From Penium margaritaceum (Eukaryota; Streptophyta; Zygnematophyceae; Desmidiales; Peniaceae): DNA of 28,141 bases. Shown here one piece after another: positions 8,729-20,481 of this stretch (position 1 is the stretch's first letter; every line of letters starts with the position of its first letter). Below the pieces are notes generated by a model. That model worked only from the letters and a program-made list of their open reading frames with translations. It did not search any database and was not told where the DNA came from. The stretch is taken from assembly GCA_023375785.1 (NCBI GenBank), contig SZWC01002403.1, positions 113,828-141,968 of the forward strand, in the 5' to 3' direction. A program made the position numbers and the translations under genes.

Positions 8729-9939
8729 ATGACTCTCACCGTTGACCTCCTCTCACCTTCACAGGCTGTCCGTCCGGGGAGCCGAGTGCTCGGCGAGCTG
8801 GCGTCTCCTCCCGCAACTGAACCTATCCCCACATGGCCCACGGCAGCGCATGAGAGCAACCGCATTCTTGGCAAGGTTGCATCCTATAAAGAGAGGATGG
8901 AGCGTGAGGTGTGGTCAAAGGTTTGCCGCCGTAGTCTAGGATATGAACCTAGCAAAGACTATGACCCCGTCGCCTACTACGAGTGGGAGTATGCCAGAGA
9001 GTATGCCGCACACTGTGATTCTGCAGCTGACGATTCTCCGACGGCGCAGAACAAACCGGACACAGTACCACCACATGATCATCGAGCTCTTCCAATGCTG
9101 GTAAGCCCACCTGTTTCCCTTTGAACCCATCAGCATTGTCATCGTACTCTCCCTCGTGGAGCAGCACCACCCTCTACAGGAATAGCACCTAGAGCATCTG
9201 CCTCACGCCAGGCCATAGGCATCCGCTACAGACTTCGTTTCTTCTCCATCTCTTGACCTTCTGACTACTCTATAGGCTGCCCTTGTTCCTAGTGTTGCTG
9301 TTGCTTCCACCTTTGCCGCTAGTGCACGCGCTCCACGTGCACCAGCCAAGACATCCGCAGGCATAGCAAGTGAGGCATATACAACAACTGCAGTTGATCA
9401 GGGTTCTTTGGCAACTACTGTTGTCAATGTCACCACTCAGATCGCAGCCGCCCTAGACACAATTGCATCAACTGCAGCAGCAGTAACAACGACACTCTCC
9501 AACGTCATCAACTCCATTCGGGCATCCATGGGACAGGCATCCATGGGCATTGCCCTTTTCATCATAATGAACGACTCGTCGCATCAAACTACTAGTCTCG
9601 ATTGCCGTTGCCATCTCCACCTTGTCGGCTGGTGATAAGGGCAAAAGGATACTAGATCCCTCTTCTTCCTCCTCAGGGGTCATGAGCCCACGGTCGCAGG
9701 CTATTGAGGGCATGTGGAGCAAGCACGACGAGATGCGTCGCCTACATCAGAAGCAGATTGACGCCATCCGTATACTCACTGAGCTTCTTCGGGGTCATTA
9801 CATGGCCCCACGACAGACCTCTAAGGGAGCTGCCGGTGTCGTAGCCTCTACACAACACTCAATACCAGCACCAGAGACACCAGATACTAGCACCAGACTA
9901 TCAACAATAGCAGTATGGATGTGGCGGAGACAACGATAA
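8729..9939 (+). pseudogene. Unrecognised gene, two exons then a broken third segment; possibly retroelement gag
   Basis: ATG at 8729 opens a 124-codon exon encoding a charged segment (VASYKERMEREVWSKVC, then DYDPVAYYEWEYAREYAAHC). It ends at a consensus donor (CTG, then GTAAGC at 9101). An acceptor after a CTGACTACTCTATAG branch/pyrimidine region makes intron 9101-9275, and both exons are phase 0. Exon 2 from 9276 is Ala/Thr-rich and helix-prone (VTTQIAAALDTIASTAAAV). After a frameshift near 9590-9640 the sense resumes with SAGDKGKRILDPSSSSSG and a probable coiled stretch (MWSKHDEMRRLHQKQIDAI). The frame runs into minus-strand copia sequence near 9890, so the gene is cut there. Position after a plus-strand PBS-like site suggests a gag-like protein, but no zinc knuckle is seen. 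Function unknown. Confidence 0.5.
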
Positions 9940-11677
9940 AGGAGTTTTGCGTGTGTAGGGAAGAGGGAACGTATAACATGAACATGGGCAATGGAGGATG
10001 GATGAGGAGCAAACGAGGGCACACGGTACAAGCGGTCAAAGCGTGTGCCACACAGAAGAACACGGCCAATGGTGCGATGCAACAAAGAGGCAGTGTCGCG
10101 GCTAGAAGAGAAGTCTATCCCCTGGTCATCAAAATTCATAACAGAGAGCAGACTGAGCTCAAGAGCAGGTATGTATAGCACATCGGGAAGGAATAGTTCC
10201 CCCCCAGGGCCCACAAGGCGGACAACCCAAACACCCTAGACTTGAAAGAGCTGACTAGAGCGAGTGCCAACAAAGCGGACTCAGCCAACAGGACCCAGAG
10301 GAATGAACAAGGAACAAGAGGAGGTCATGTGATAGGTGGCTCTAGATTCAAGGATCCAAAAGCCATCCGACACGCCTACAGATGCAAGGTCACGACTCAC
10401 AGCGGCAATGGGAAAGGGATGAGGGAGGTGATGACAACAAGCAATAAGGCAATGAGGCAAGTTGTATGACTGCCACTCCTCAATCCATAGGACATCGACT
10501 GGTGAACAACCCTGAACGTGACTAGAATACGGACCACGAAGAGACGTAGTGACATCACACGCAAGTGTCCCCTCAACCAAATACATACTCTCACCTCCCT
10601 GATCACGATGGTGTGTCTGGTGGACGGCATGAGAGAGTACAGAGTCCAGCTGGCGCTCGTCGTCGGAGGGGCCAGGGGTGATGATGACGCCAGAAGCAGG
10701 GAGCAGAGAGGTGGTGGACGATGCCCATGGTGGAGGAGAATAGGACCCGGAAGGGGGCCCGAAGTAGACGGGATTGCCAAACCCCAAAGGCCAGCCCCAG
10801 AGAGGGGGCGGATATGGAGAAGTCATGGCGGTGTTGTAGGCAGCAGTAGTAGCAGAGGCGGAGGATGGGTGGCTGGACTGGACAAGGGGGGCGGAGGAAG
10901 GAAGGGAACCGCTACCTGTCCCGGATGAGTGTGCCCAATGCACACGCACGGTGGATGCAAGGTGAGCATCATCAAGAGGAGCCGGACGCTTTGGTTCTTG
11001 CATGGCCTACGGCTCCGCAGTTCCAACATGTAACAATGCTGGAGGAGGAGGAAGCAGAGGAGGCACTATCAAAACTGCGCCCCATATCGCGCCCTCCATG
11101 CCTGCCGCCACCGGTGACACCCTCTCGACCTTTGACCTTACCACCGCCCCCACGCCCACCATCCCCTTGAGAGGCAAGCGAGACGACTATCATGAGCAAG
11201 GTGGTGGTGGAAGATGAGGCAAGATCAGAGGATGATGAAGGAGTGAGTGCGGTGGTAGCTGCTTCAACGACTGCATGATGGACGCGTCTGTTTTGCAGCA
11301 ATCTCCACCAATCCGTCAGACGCTGGGAGGTGAACTCCCATAGGGCACCAATGCCGGGTCGTGCATCTGCAGGGATAGGTATGGCGGCTAGGCGTTCAAG
11401 CTCAGTGGCCTTCACCTTGCGGACGATGTGGCTGAGTTCGGGGATGAGGCCATTGACGATAGAAAGGATAGCAAGGAGCTGTCCAAGTGCAGTCTTGCCA
11501 AGGACGCACAAGAGGCGCAGACTACGAGCCCAGTAGGCATCGGTAGTATCATCAGCATGCATGGAGTGCGTGTTGAACTAAACAGTGAGAACACTCTAGG
11601 TGGCATGCCCCATCACTGTCGTGTGCCATTTTATCAATGCGTAAGCGCCAATCGGGTCAGTAGGAATGCGACGTGTA
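9890..11677 (-). pseudogene. Old copia gag-protease, decayed, distal part
   Basis: Gag continues from 21297 across the insertion: ..DPIGAYALIKWH, two in-frame stops, then MHADDTTDAYWARSLRLLCVLG, which aligns with TETVTAYWQRAEDILRRLG of the younger gag. The RNA-binding knuckle is CWNCGAVGHARTKA, lacking the last Cys. After a frame change the protease motif reads WILESRATYHMT; the expected D-S-G has become E-S-R, so it is catalytically dead. Next comes LFLPDVLYIPALELSLLSV, the conserved post-protease/pre-integrase stretch, and then a segment like HTRLLHPRLCHVHSAAVDS before homology ends. Frames used are 10972-11562, 10281-11003 and 9798-10214. Confidence 0.85.
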
Positions 11678-11682
11678 GTGTC
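11678..11682. repeat. 5-bp target-site duplication, left copy
   Basis: GTGTC, repeated at 21292-21296. Five bases is the usual copia integration footprint. Confidence 0.92.
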
Positions 11683-12514
11683 AAAAGGAAACCATGCAGC
11701 AGGTTGGAGCAGCAGCGTTGTTGATGCAGCGTGCGGGCTTCCACGCTCATTGCTTAAGTCAGCTGCCCCCTCAGTCTGCTGCTCTAGAGTCTAAGTCTGG
11801 AAGCTCTGGGTTTTGTTACTCAGAAACGCGCGCGCCAGAGTTAACGCCAGAAAGCAGCTGAAAACTGATAGTGACTGATTAGGAATGAAGAAAAAACAAC
11901 AATGGGAGACTCCTCCAAGTTCTAGGCCCCCCCCAGCTCTGTAGAGCTTGTTACTCAGTTCATCAGCCAATCAGAAAAAAACTCAGTTCAGGCTGGCAGG
12001 TTTTCTCGGTGAGGCCTGCCAGGCAGCCGACAACCCAAAACCCGGGCGTCGTCCGTTTTGCCTGAAAACTGGACCATACCATGATACCGACGTTGCGAAC
12101 GCAGCCGTGCGGTCAGAATCTGCTAGAAAAATAGTAGCGAGGAGTTATGGCAGCCTAAACCCAGATAGTGCCCACAATGGTTTATGCTGCCAAACAGGGC
12201 CATGCGACATGCAACTGGGACCCTAGGCAGTGCATGACGATGCAGACGCGATGGGATGCGTTGGACGCATGCAAGCACCAACTGCGGTGTCAATGACCGC
12301 CGGCAGCACGACCGCCGAGGAGGCCTGCCGATGGAGCTGAGTGCGTCGCCAGAGAGAGGAGGCTCCAGCGAACTGCGAGAAGACCTCAGCGTGCGTCGGC
12401 TCCATCGGACGACACTCCATCAGCATCGAGTCTCGCCGTCAATCATCTGCACGCCGATGTACACAAGTCGGGAGGACACAACAGAGCACAATGAGAGATG
12501 CAAAAAAACCAACA
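11683..12514 (-). repeat. 3' LTR of the complete copia element (832 bp)
   Basis: Pairs with 20482-21291. On the element strand it starts TGTTGGTTTTTTT (at 12514) right after the PPT and ends ..CCTTTT (at 11683) against GTGTC. The end is therefore TT rather than the usual CA. It contains the 23-bp stretch missing from the other LTR at the N (21056). Confidence 0.95.
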
Positions 12515-12524
12515 CTCCCCCATG
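12515..12524 (-). promoter_or_regulatory. Polypurine tract
   Basis: The minus strand reads CATGGGGGAG directly before the 3' LTR's TGTTGG. This is the primer site for plus-strand DNA synthesis. Confidence 0.88.
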
Positions 12525-13575
12525 ACTCACAGGCGTAGTGCACATGGGCGGACAGGGACACGGTCAACATCCAGACTCCCCCAGGGCATGCAGAGACGCA
12601 GGCAGAGATAAAGAGAGAGCCACTCACGGACGTACGCCGACCGAACTCACAGCCTTCTTAAACGAGTCGCGTTTCAGTGCCTTGGTCAGGAAGTCAGCCA
12701 ACTGCCGTGCTGTCTCAACCCACACGATGCTGATGCTGCCGTCATGCAACAATGAGCGCACATAGTGATACTCAACGTTGATGTGCTTTGTGCGTGTGTG
12801 ATGCACGCCGTCATTGTCGGCGATGGCCATGGTACTCTCATTGTCACAATGCAACGTGATGGATGGGACGGACTGACGCAACTCAGACAACAGACGACGC
12901 AACCACACACTCTCACACGCGCCTGATCAAAGAGCCACGTACTCAGCCTCAGTAGTGCTACGTGCAATGCACCCCTGCTTGCCACTGCGCCAGGACACAA
13001 CCGTGCCGCCAATCAGAAAGATCCAGCCTGTGCGACTCTTACCGTCAGGACTACCGGCCCAGTCGCTGTTGGTGTAGCCCACTGCGACAACAGACGGTTG
13101 ACGGCGGAACATGAGACCTCGCCGAGGAGTCGAGACAACATAGCGCAGTACTCGGATCGTGGCCTCGTGGTGGAGGTGACACGGCTCCTGAGAAAACTGG
13201 GCCAGGAGGTTGACGGCGAACGTGATGTCTGGACGCCTCGTTGTCGCCAGGAACATCAGTGACCCGATGACTCGCAGGTACGTGGTCACGTCAACTGGCT
13301 CCCCCACAACAGCTGGGTCAGGACTCTTCAGCTTCACCTGGCCATTGGGCGACATGGGTGAGGATGCGCTCGGCACGAGTGGGAGCACCTCGGCGAAGCG
13401 AGTGGACAGAGTCTGCACATAAGCAGCCTGATGGACATGGAGGATGCCCTGGGAGCGATCATGCTCGAGCTCCATGCCCAGGAAGACTCGGGCAGACCCG
13501 AGATCCTTCATCTGGTAGGTGGCGTGCAGCAGGTCCTTGACGCGGTGGATGGCGGCCGTGTCTGGCGACGCAATA

Positions 13576-14224
13576 AGGAGGTCGTCGACGTACACCAGAA
13601 CAGCAGCGAAGGTCAGGCCTCGCAGACTGACAAACAGTGCAGGGTCCGCGGTGCTGCGCTGGAGCCCACCACGAAGGAGCGTGCTGCTGGTCTCCTGGTT
13701 CCGGCACCGAGGCGACTGCTTCAGGCCATAGAGGGCCTTACGCAGTCGCCACACTCTCCCGGTGCCATCGTCGAAGCCTGGTGGCTGCACCATGTAAAGC
13801 TCCTCACCCTCCAGTGAACCATGGAGAAAAGCGTTGCTCACATCCATCTGATGCAGCTCCCACCCGTACTGGGCGACCAGGCGGAAAAGCGCCCGGCTGG
13901 NAGGAGGTCGTCGACGTACACCAGAACAGCAGCGAAGGTCTGGCCTCGCGGACTGACAAACAGTGCAGGGTCCGCGGTGCTGCGCTGGAGCCCACCACGA
14001 AGGAGCGTGCTGCTGATCTCTTGGTTCCAGCACCGAGGCGACTGCTTCAGGCCATAGAGGGCCTTACGCAGTCGCCACTCTCCCGGTGCCATCGTCGAAG
14101 CCTGGTGGCTGCACCATGTAAAGCTCCTCACCCTCCAGTGAACCATGGAGAAAAGCGTTGCTCACATCCATCTGATGCAGCTCCCACCCGTACTGGGCGA
14201 CCAGGCGGAAAAGCGCCCGGCTGG
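13576..14224. repeat. Direct duplication of about 325 bp across a one-N gap
   Basis: 13576-13900 and 13902-14224 are near identical, differing by a few substitutions and a 2-bp deletion (CACACTC versus CACTC) that shifts frame in the second copy. Each encodes the reverse transcriptase segment from SRALFRLVAQYGWELHQMD to YVDD. With an N exactly between them, an unmerged overlap of contig ends or alleles is the likeliest cause; a real tandem duplication is the alternative. Confidence 0.85.
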
Positions 14225-14864
14225 TGGAGAACCGGCCAACTGGGGCCAAGATCTGGTCTTAGTCAACCCCAGGGACCTTGGCAAACCCCTTTGCAGTGAG
14301 GCGGGCCTTGTACTTGTCCAATGACCCGTCGGGTTTCCACTTGCGCCGAAAGACCCACTTGGCGCCGATGGCCTTCCGACCTGGAGGAAGGTCGACGAGG
14401 TCGTACACGTGGTCCTGTCGGATAGCGGCGAGCTCATCGGCGCAGGCAGCGTCCCAGTGTGCGGCCTCAGGAGAGGCTCGTGCCTCACGCAAGGTGGCTG
14501 GGTCCTCCAGGCGTGCTGTGGAGCGGACTGAGAGAGCATGTGCCTCTCGCGCCCCAGGTGGGATGCGCACCAGGGCAGCCATGACAGCGTGCCGATGCTC
14601 GTGATGGAGCATGGCGTAGCCCAATGCAGAGCCCGGGTGCAAATCTGCAATGATGGCCGATGTGGTCAGGCCCAGGGCCTTGGTGCCAGGGTCCCCACTC
14701 ACGACCCTGGGAGTGGAGGAGGCACGTGGAGCCACTGGGGGTCGAGGCGCTACCGAGCGCGATGCGACGGTCTGCACGCTCACCGACGGCCTGGGTTGGA
14801 GGCTGCCGCCGGGGCCACGTGTGTAGCGTGGCAAGGCATGCAACGGCGCTGAGTCTGATGGGCC

Positions 14865-15388
14865 AGTGGAGGCGGCTGGGGCTGTCGACCCGGAGAGATC
14901 AGCGGACACGACGGGGGCTGCCGGCCCGGAGGGACCAGCAGACGCGACTGGGGCAGCTGGCCCGGAGGGACCAGCGGACACGACTGGGGCAGCTGGCCCG
15001 GAGGGACCAGCAGACGTGACTGGGGCAGCTGGCCCGGAGGGACCAGCTGACGCGACTGGGCCAGCTGGCCCGGAGGGACCAGCGGACGCGACTGGGGCAG
15101 CTGGCCCGGAGAGACCAGCGGACGCGGCTGGGGCAGCTGGCCCGGAGGGACCAGCGGACGCGACTGGGGAAGCTGGCCCGGAGGGACCAGCGGACGCGGC
15201 TTGGAAAGCTGGCCCGGAGGGACCAGTGGAAGCGGAGGGACTAGCGGACGCGGCTGGGGAAGCTGGCCCGGAGGGACTAGCGGACGCAGCTGGGGAAACT
15301 GGCCCAGAGGGACCAGCGGACGCGGCTGGAGAGGCTGGCCCGGAGGGACCAGCGTACGCGACTGGGCCAGCCGGCCCGGAGGGACCGA
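14865..15388 (-). repeat. 36-bp minisatellite coding a 12-residue GPSGPAAPVASA repeat
   Basis: About fourteen units of GPSGPA(A/S/G)P(A/V)(A/V/T)SA in the pol frame, between the integrase end (FFEDLFPRDL) and the reverse transcriptase. Units differ by single residues and one is longer (SPSASTGPSGPAFQAASA). Copia elements have a variable low-complexity hinge here; a long regular Pro/Gly/Ala array is unusual. The opposite strand is also open across the array but only as a by-product of repeat composition. Confidence 0.9.
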
Positions 15389-16990
15389 AGAATGTGTCAC
15401 CCAGACGCGGTAGGACGGAGGACGGAATCACCACTCCCCCACGCGACGGGATAGACACAGACAAGCCGGAGTGAATGAGGTCGCGAGGAAACAGGTCCTC
15501 GAAGAAGAGGGCATCCCGGGACTCGACGATGCAGTGTCGGGAGGGGTCCCAGAAGCGCCAGGCCTTGGACTGGCGAGAGACACCGAGGAAGGTGTAGGGA
15601 CGGCCGCGGGGGGCGAGCTTGCCGCCCTGCTGCAGGGCGGGCAGCCAGACAATGGCGACACAACCCCAGACGCGAGCGGGGTGGAGGTCAGCGCGCTGAC
15701 CACACCAATGCTGGTACGGCGTGGACTGACGGGGAAGGGGACCGTGGGGAATCCAGTTCCAGACCCAGGTCATGTAGGCCATGGCTTCAAAGTAGAAGCC
15801 CTCGGAGAGACCGGACTCGACACGCATGGTGCGGACGGCGTCGGCCATGGTCCGGTTCCACCGCTCGGAGACACCGTTCTGGGCGGGGGTGTAGGGTGCC
15901 GATGTCTCGTGGTGGATCTCGCGGGAGGCGAGGAAAGTCGTGGCCTCACCCATGTACTCGCCACCGCGATCGGAGCAAAAGCGGCGAAGGGGCGGGCACA
16001 CGCGCGCTCTGCGAGGACAAGCCAGTCCTGGATGGCCCGGGCGACATCGCTCTTCTGCCTAAGGCAGAAGACCCAGCGATAGCGAGAGTAGTCGTCCGTG
16101 AGGGTGAGGACATAGTGGCCATGCTCGCCGACCGACTCGGTGGGGAGAGGGCCCATGACATCCGAATGGACAAGGTCGAGAGGGGCAGATGCACGGGAGG
16201 CAGACAAGGAGTAGGTGGACCGGTGCATCTTCCCCTGAGCGCAGTCAATGCACTCAGTGGGGCACGGGAGAGGGAAAGTCTCCGGGTCAAGGCCCGAGGC
16301 AGGCTGGGTGCGAAGCATGCTGTCCACAGCGGCAGAGTGGACGTGGCAGAGGCGGGGGTGCAAGAGGCGGGTGTGCTGAGGAGAAAGCGTACTGGTGACG
16401 AGCACATAGCCTGTGCCGGCCGACGAGGAGGAGACGGGAGAAGAAGAGGAGAGACGAGGAACATGCTACAGGTTGCCACGGGCGGTGGCGTGCAGGACGA
16501 CAAGACCAGACGGACGCAACGACACAGTGCCAACACCACGCGAGTGCACAACATCCATGCTCATGCGATCAAGGGCAGTCACGGACAGGAGGCTGAGCTC
16601 GAGACCAGGGATGAAGAGGACATCGGTCAGAAAGACGTCACCGGCAGGACCACGAAAACGAACGACGCCAACACCACGGACAGGCAACACCTGTCCAGAG
16701 CCCGTCCGGACACCGGAGACATCGCCGACAGGACCGAGCATACTGAAGGCCTCACGAGAGGTCGTCATGTGATGCGTGGCCCCGGAGTCGATGATCCAGG
16801 TCTCAGCAGGGTCCTGGACCGGGGTCGCTAGATCGCTAACGGTCACATGGCATCAGGCGAGGGACGCGGACGCGGTGGACGGAGGCGCGAAACGGGACTG
16901 CCAATTGTCAAGCCAGGCAACATCATCAAGAAGAGAGGCGGAGGAGGCCACGGGCGACGACGAGACAGACGAGGAAATGGGACACGACCG

Positions 16991-17053
16991 CAGCTCAGTC
17001 TCAGTCATGCAGGGCTGGGCAGGAGAGCAGGAGGTGACGCAACTCGCACTTCC
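16991..17053 (-). other. Short junction between gag and pol frames
   Basis: The gag frame stops at 17054. A pol-side frame restarts with ATG near 17009 (MTETELRSCPISSSVSSSP) and leads through DDVAWLDNWQSRF toward the protease, with a TGA and a frame change before TWIIDSGATHHM. Confidence 0.5.
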
Positions 17054-18821
<1,768 letters not shown>

Positions 18822-18883
18822 GGTGGTTAAAGGAGCCTCTCGTCCCCTTTTGTTTTTTTTTTCTTCTGTGTTTTGTGTGCTAC

Positions 18884-19036
18884 TGATGTCAGCAGTGACG
18901 TCAGCCGAGGATGGCTGACGTCAATAGAGGGAACTACGTGTGTGCAATGCCACTGTTTTCTCCCCCGGCCTCTTTTTTTTTTCCTTTCTCTGTTGATGAC
19001 GTCAGTAGTGACATCAGCAAAGGGGTGCTGATGTCA
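18884..19036. promoter_or_regulatory. Cluster of six TGACGTCA-type octamers upstream of gag
   Basis: TGATGTCA at 18884 and 19029, TGACGTCA at 18896, 18916 and 18997, TGACATCA at 19009. The perfect palindrome is a bZIP site. The cluster lies 60-215 bp before the gag start. It may be an internal enhancer or promoter, or just an inverted-repeat motif of the leader. Confidence 0.6.
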
Positions 19037-19266
19037 GCAGCGGCAAATGTTGGGGCCGCCACTGCTGCTGTTGGTGCTGATGCTGCTGCAGTTGCTGCTG
19101 CTGCTGTTGCTACTACTGCTGTTGCTGCTGCTGCTGCTACTGCTGCTGCTACAGCAGCTGTTTGCTGCTGCTGCTGCTACTACTGCTGCTGCTATTGGTG
19201 GTGCTGCTGCTGCTGCTGCAGCTGTTTGCTACTGCTGCTGCAGTTGTTTGCTGCTACTACTGCAGC

Positions 19267-19301
<35 letters not shown>

Positions 19302-19348
19302 CGGGTGCTGCAGTTGGTGCTACTCGTGTTACGAGCTGCAGCAATTGC

Positions 19349-19695
19349 TGTGACTGCTGCTGCTGCAGCAGAGAGCTGCTGTAGCTCGCTGCTGCAGCTG
19401 AGTGCTGCTATAGCTGCTGCGTGCTACAGCAGCTACTCGCTACAGCTGCAGGCTGCTGCAGCGAGCTGCGGGGTGGGGGATTTTTTTCTTGCTCTCTTTT
19501 TTTTGTTTTTTTTTTTTTTTNNNNGTGACTGCTGCTGCTGCAGCAGAGAGCTGCTGTAGCTCGCTGCTGCAGCTGAGTGCTGCTATAGCTGCTGCGTGCT
19601 ACAGCAGCTACTCGCTACAGCTGCAGGCTGCTGCAGCGAGCTGCGGGGTGGGGGATTTTTTTCTTGCTCTCTTTTTTTTGTTTTTTTTTTTTTTT
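19349..19695. repeat. Direct duplication of about 170 bp across the NNNN gap
   Basis: 19349-19520 and 19526-19695 are essentially identical, from GTGACTGCTGCTGCTGCAGC through the GGGTGGGGGATTTTTTTC stretch to the long T run. With the gap at 19521-19524 this is most simply an unmerged contig overlap. Confidence 0.88.
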
Positions 19696-20272
19696 CTTGT
19701 CAACAACGGGCAGTAGCCCGCTGCCTGCTGCAAGCAACGGGCTACTGCTCGCCCAGCAACAGCGAGCTGCTGCTCGCCGGCAGCAGCGAGCTGCTGCTCG
19801 CTGCTCGCTCGCTGCAAGCAGCGGGGAGCAGCAGCCGCGGCTGGCAGCTGCTACTCGCTGTTGATGTTGCTGCTACTGCAGCTGTCGGCTGCTGTAGCTC
19901 GCTATAACAGCTGCTGTAGCCCGCTCCTGCTGGTGCACGCTACTGCAGCTGCTACGTGCTGCGGCTGCTGCCTGCTGCTGCTGCGAGCTGCTGCAGCCGG
20001 CTACTACTGCGGGCTGCTACTACTGCTGCACGCCGCTGCTACTGCTGCACGCTGCTGCTGCTGTTGCTGTGAGCTGCTGCTACTACGGGCTGCTGCTGCT
20101 GCTGCTGCGAGCTGCTGCTGCTGCTGTTATTGCGGGCTGCTGCGAGTTGCTGCTTCTGCCTGCTACTGCTGGTGGTGCCAGTCACTGCACCTGGGTGACG
20201 TTGCCGCGTGCGTCGTCGCCCACAGACGTCAGACGCCGCCTGCCGCTCACCTCCTCACGTCACGTGTGGAGG

Positions 20273-20400
20273 TCAGTGCTGCTGAAAAAATTTCGGCAGC
20301 ATTTCCCCTGGCCCAGTGGCCGTGGGAAAAATTCTGACGCCGCCACCAGGAGGGTCAATGCTGTCGGAAAAAATCCTACAGCATTTCCCCTGCACTGGCG
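20273..20400 (-). repeat. Two tandem stem-loop units next to the PBS
   Basis: A TCA(G/A)TGCTG..GAAAAAAT..CAGCATTTCCCCTG unit occurs at 20273-20319 and again from about 20355, 82 bp apart. In each, TGCTG(C/T) pairs with (G/A)CAGCA around an A-rich loop, with TTTCCCCTG after it. The site, just downstream of the PBS on the element strand, is where retroelement RNAs often carry packaging or dimerisation signals. That role is inference. Confidence 0.6.
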
Positions 20401-20469
20401 CGTATGGGAGGTCCGCCGGCGTTGTCTGGCACCTGTTCGCCAGTCTTCTGCTGCTGCTGCTACGCTCTG

Positions 20470-20481
20470 GCTCTGATACCA
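20470..20481 (-). promoter_or_regulatory. Primer binding site for initiator tRNA-Met
   Basis: The minus strand reads TGGTATCAGAGC, the standard plant copia PBS, with no spacer from the 5' LTR. Reverse transcription would start here. Confidence 0.96.

Larger units (their letters stand above)
9890..11682 (-). mobile_element. Old copia element, distal part (gag to pre-integrase), truncated
   Basis: Minus-strand copia sequence broken on the high-coordinate side by insertion of the complete element (target duplication 11678-11682) and on the low side near 9890, where homology to the pre-integrase region stops. Integrase, reverse transcriptase and RNase H are missing. The missing N-terminal gag, leader, PBS and 5' LTR lie beyond the inserted element, at 21297 to about 23551. 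Confidence 0.88.
12624..16990 (-). pseudogene. Copia pol (protease, integrase, reverse transcriptase, RNase H), decayed
   Basis: The enzymes that process the polyprotein, copy RNA to DNA and integrate it. Protease WIIDSGATHHMT has its Asp codon at 16787-16789 and the motif intact. Pre-integrase HPRLCH..CIDCAQGK follows an in-frame TAG at 16466. Integrase D-D-E: Asp in HSDVMGP (about 16162), Asp in SDRGGEY (about 15971, after a frameshift near 15990), Glu in NGVSERWNRT (about 15866). A GPSGPA-type repeat linker follows, then reverse transcriptase from WVFRRKWKPDGSLDKYKARL; TAA at 14259 sits just after GVD, where Tyr is usual. Then QMDVSNAFLHG and YVDDLL, with part of this region present twice around the N at 13901. 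RNase H shows NSDWAG and STTEAEYVAL, then TGA at 12927, then an open tail including LHCDNESTMAIA and HINVEYHYVR to 12624. Not translatable as one protein as assembled. Confidence 0.93.
18822..20469 (-). other. Long CTG/CAG-rich leader between PBS and gag
   Basis: A 1.6-kb untranslated leader on the element strand. It is almost entirely imperfect CTG/CAG, GCTGCTACTGCT and AGCTGCTGCTCGCTG motifs (about 19040-20160), with a T-rich spacer, a TGACGTCA-like cluster near gag and two tandem stem-loops near the PBS. No protein domain is seen in any frame. It is unusually long for a copia leader and probably highly structured as RNA. Confidence 0.8.

Noticed and set aside
14866..15474. 203-codon plus-strand frame of GPEGPAD repeats
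   Set aside because: It is the complement of the in-frame GPSGPA repeat of copia pol, which has domain support on both sides. The plus frame is open only because the repeat is periodic.
15896..16831. 311-codon plus-strand frame
   Set aside because: It overlaps integrase and protease motifs on the minus strand (D-S-G, D-D-E) and has no motif of its own.
20470..20481. tRNA gene fragment
   Set aside because: Only 12 bases complementary to the tRNA 3' end are present; this is a PBS, with no cloverleaf nearby.
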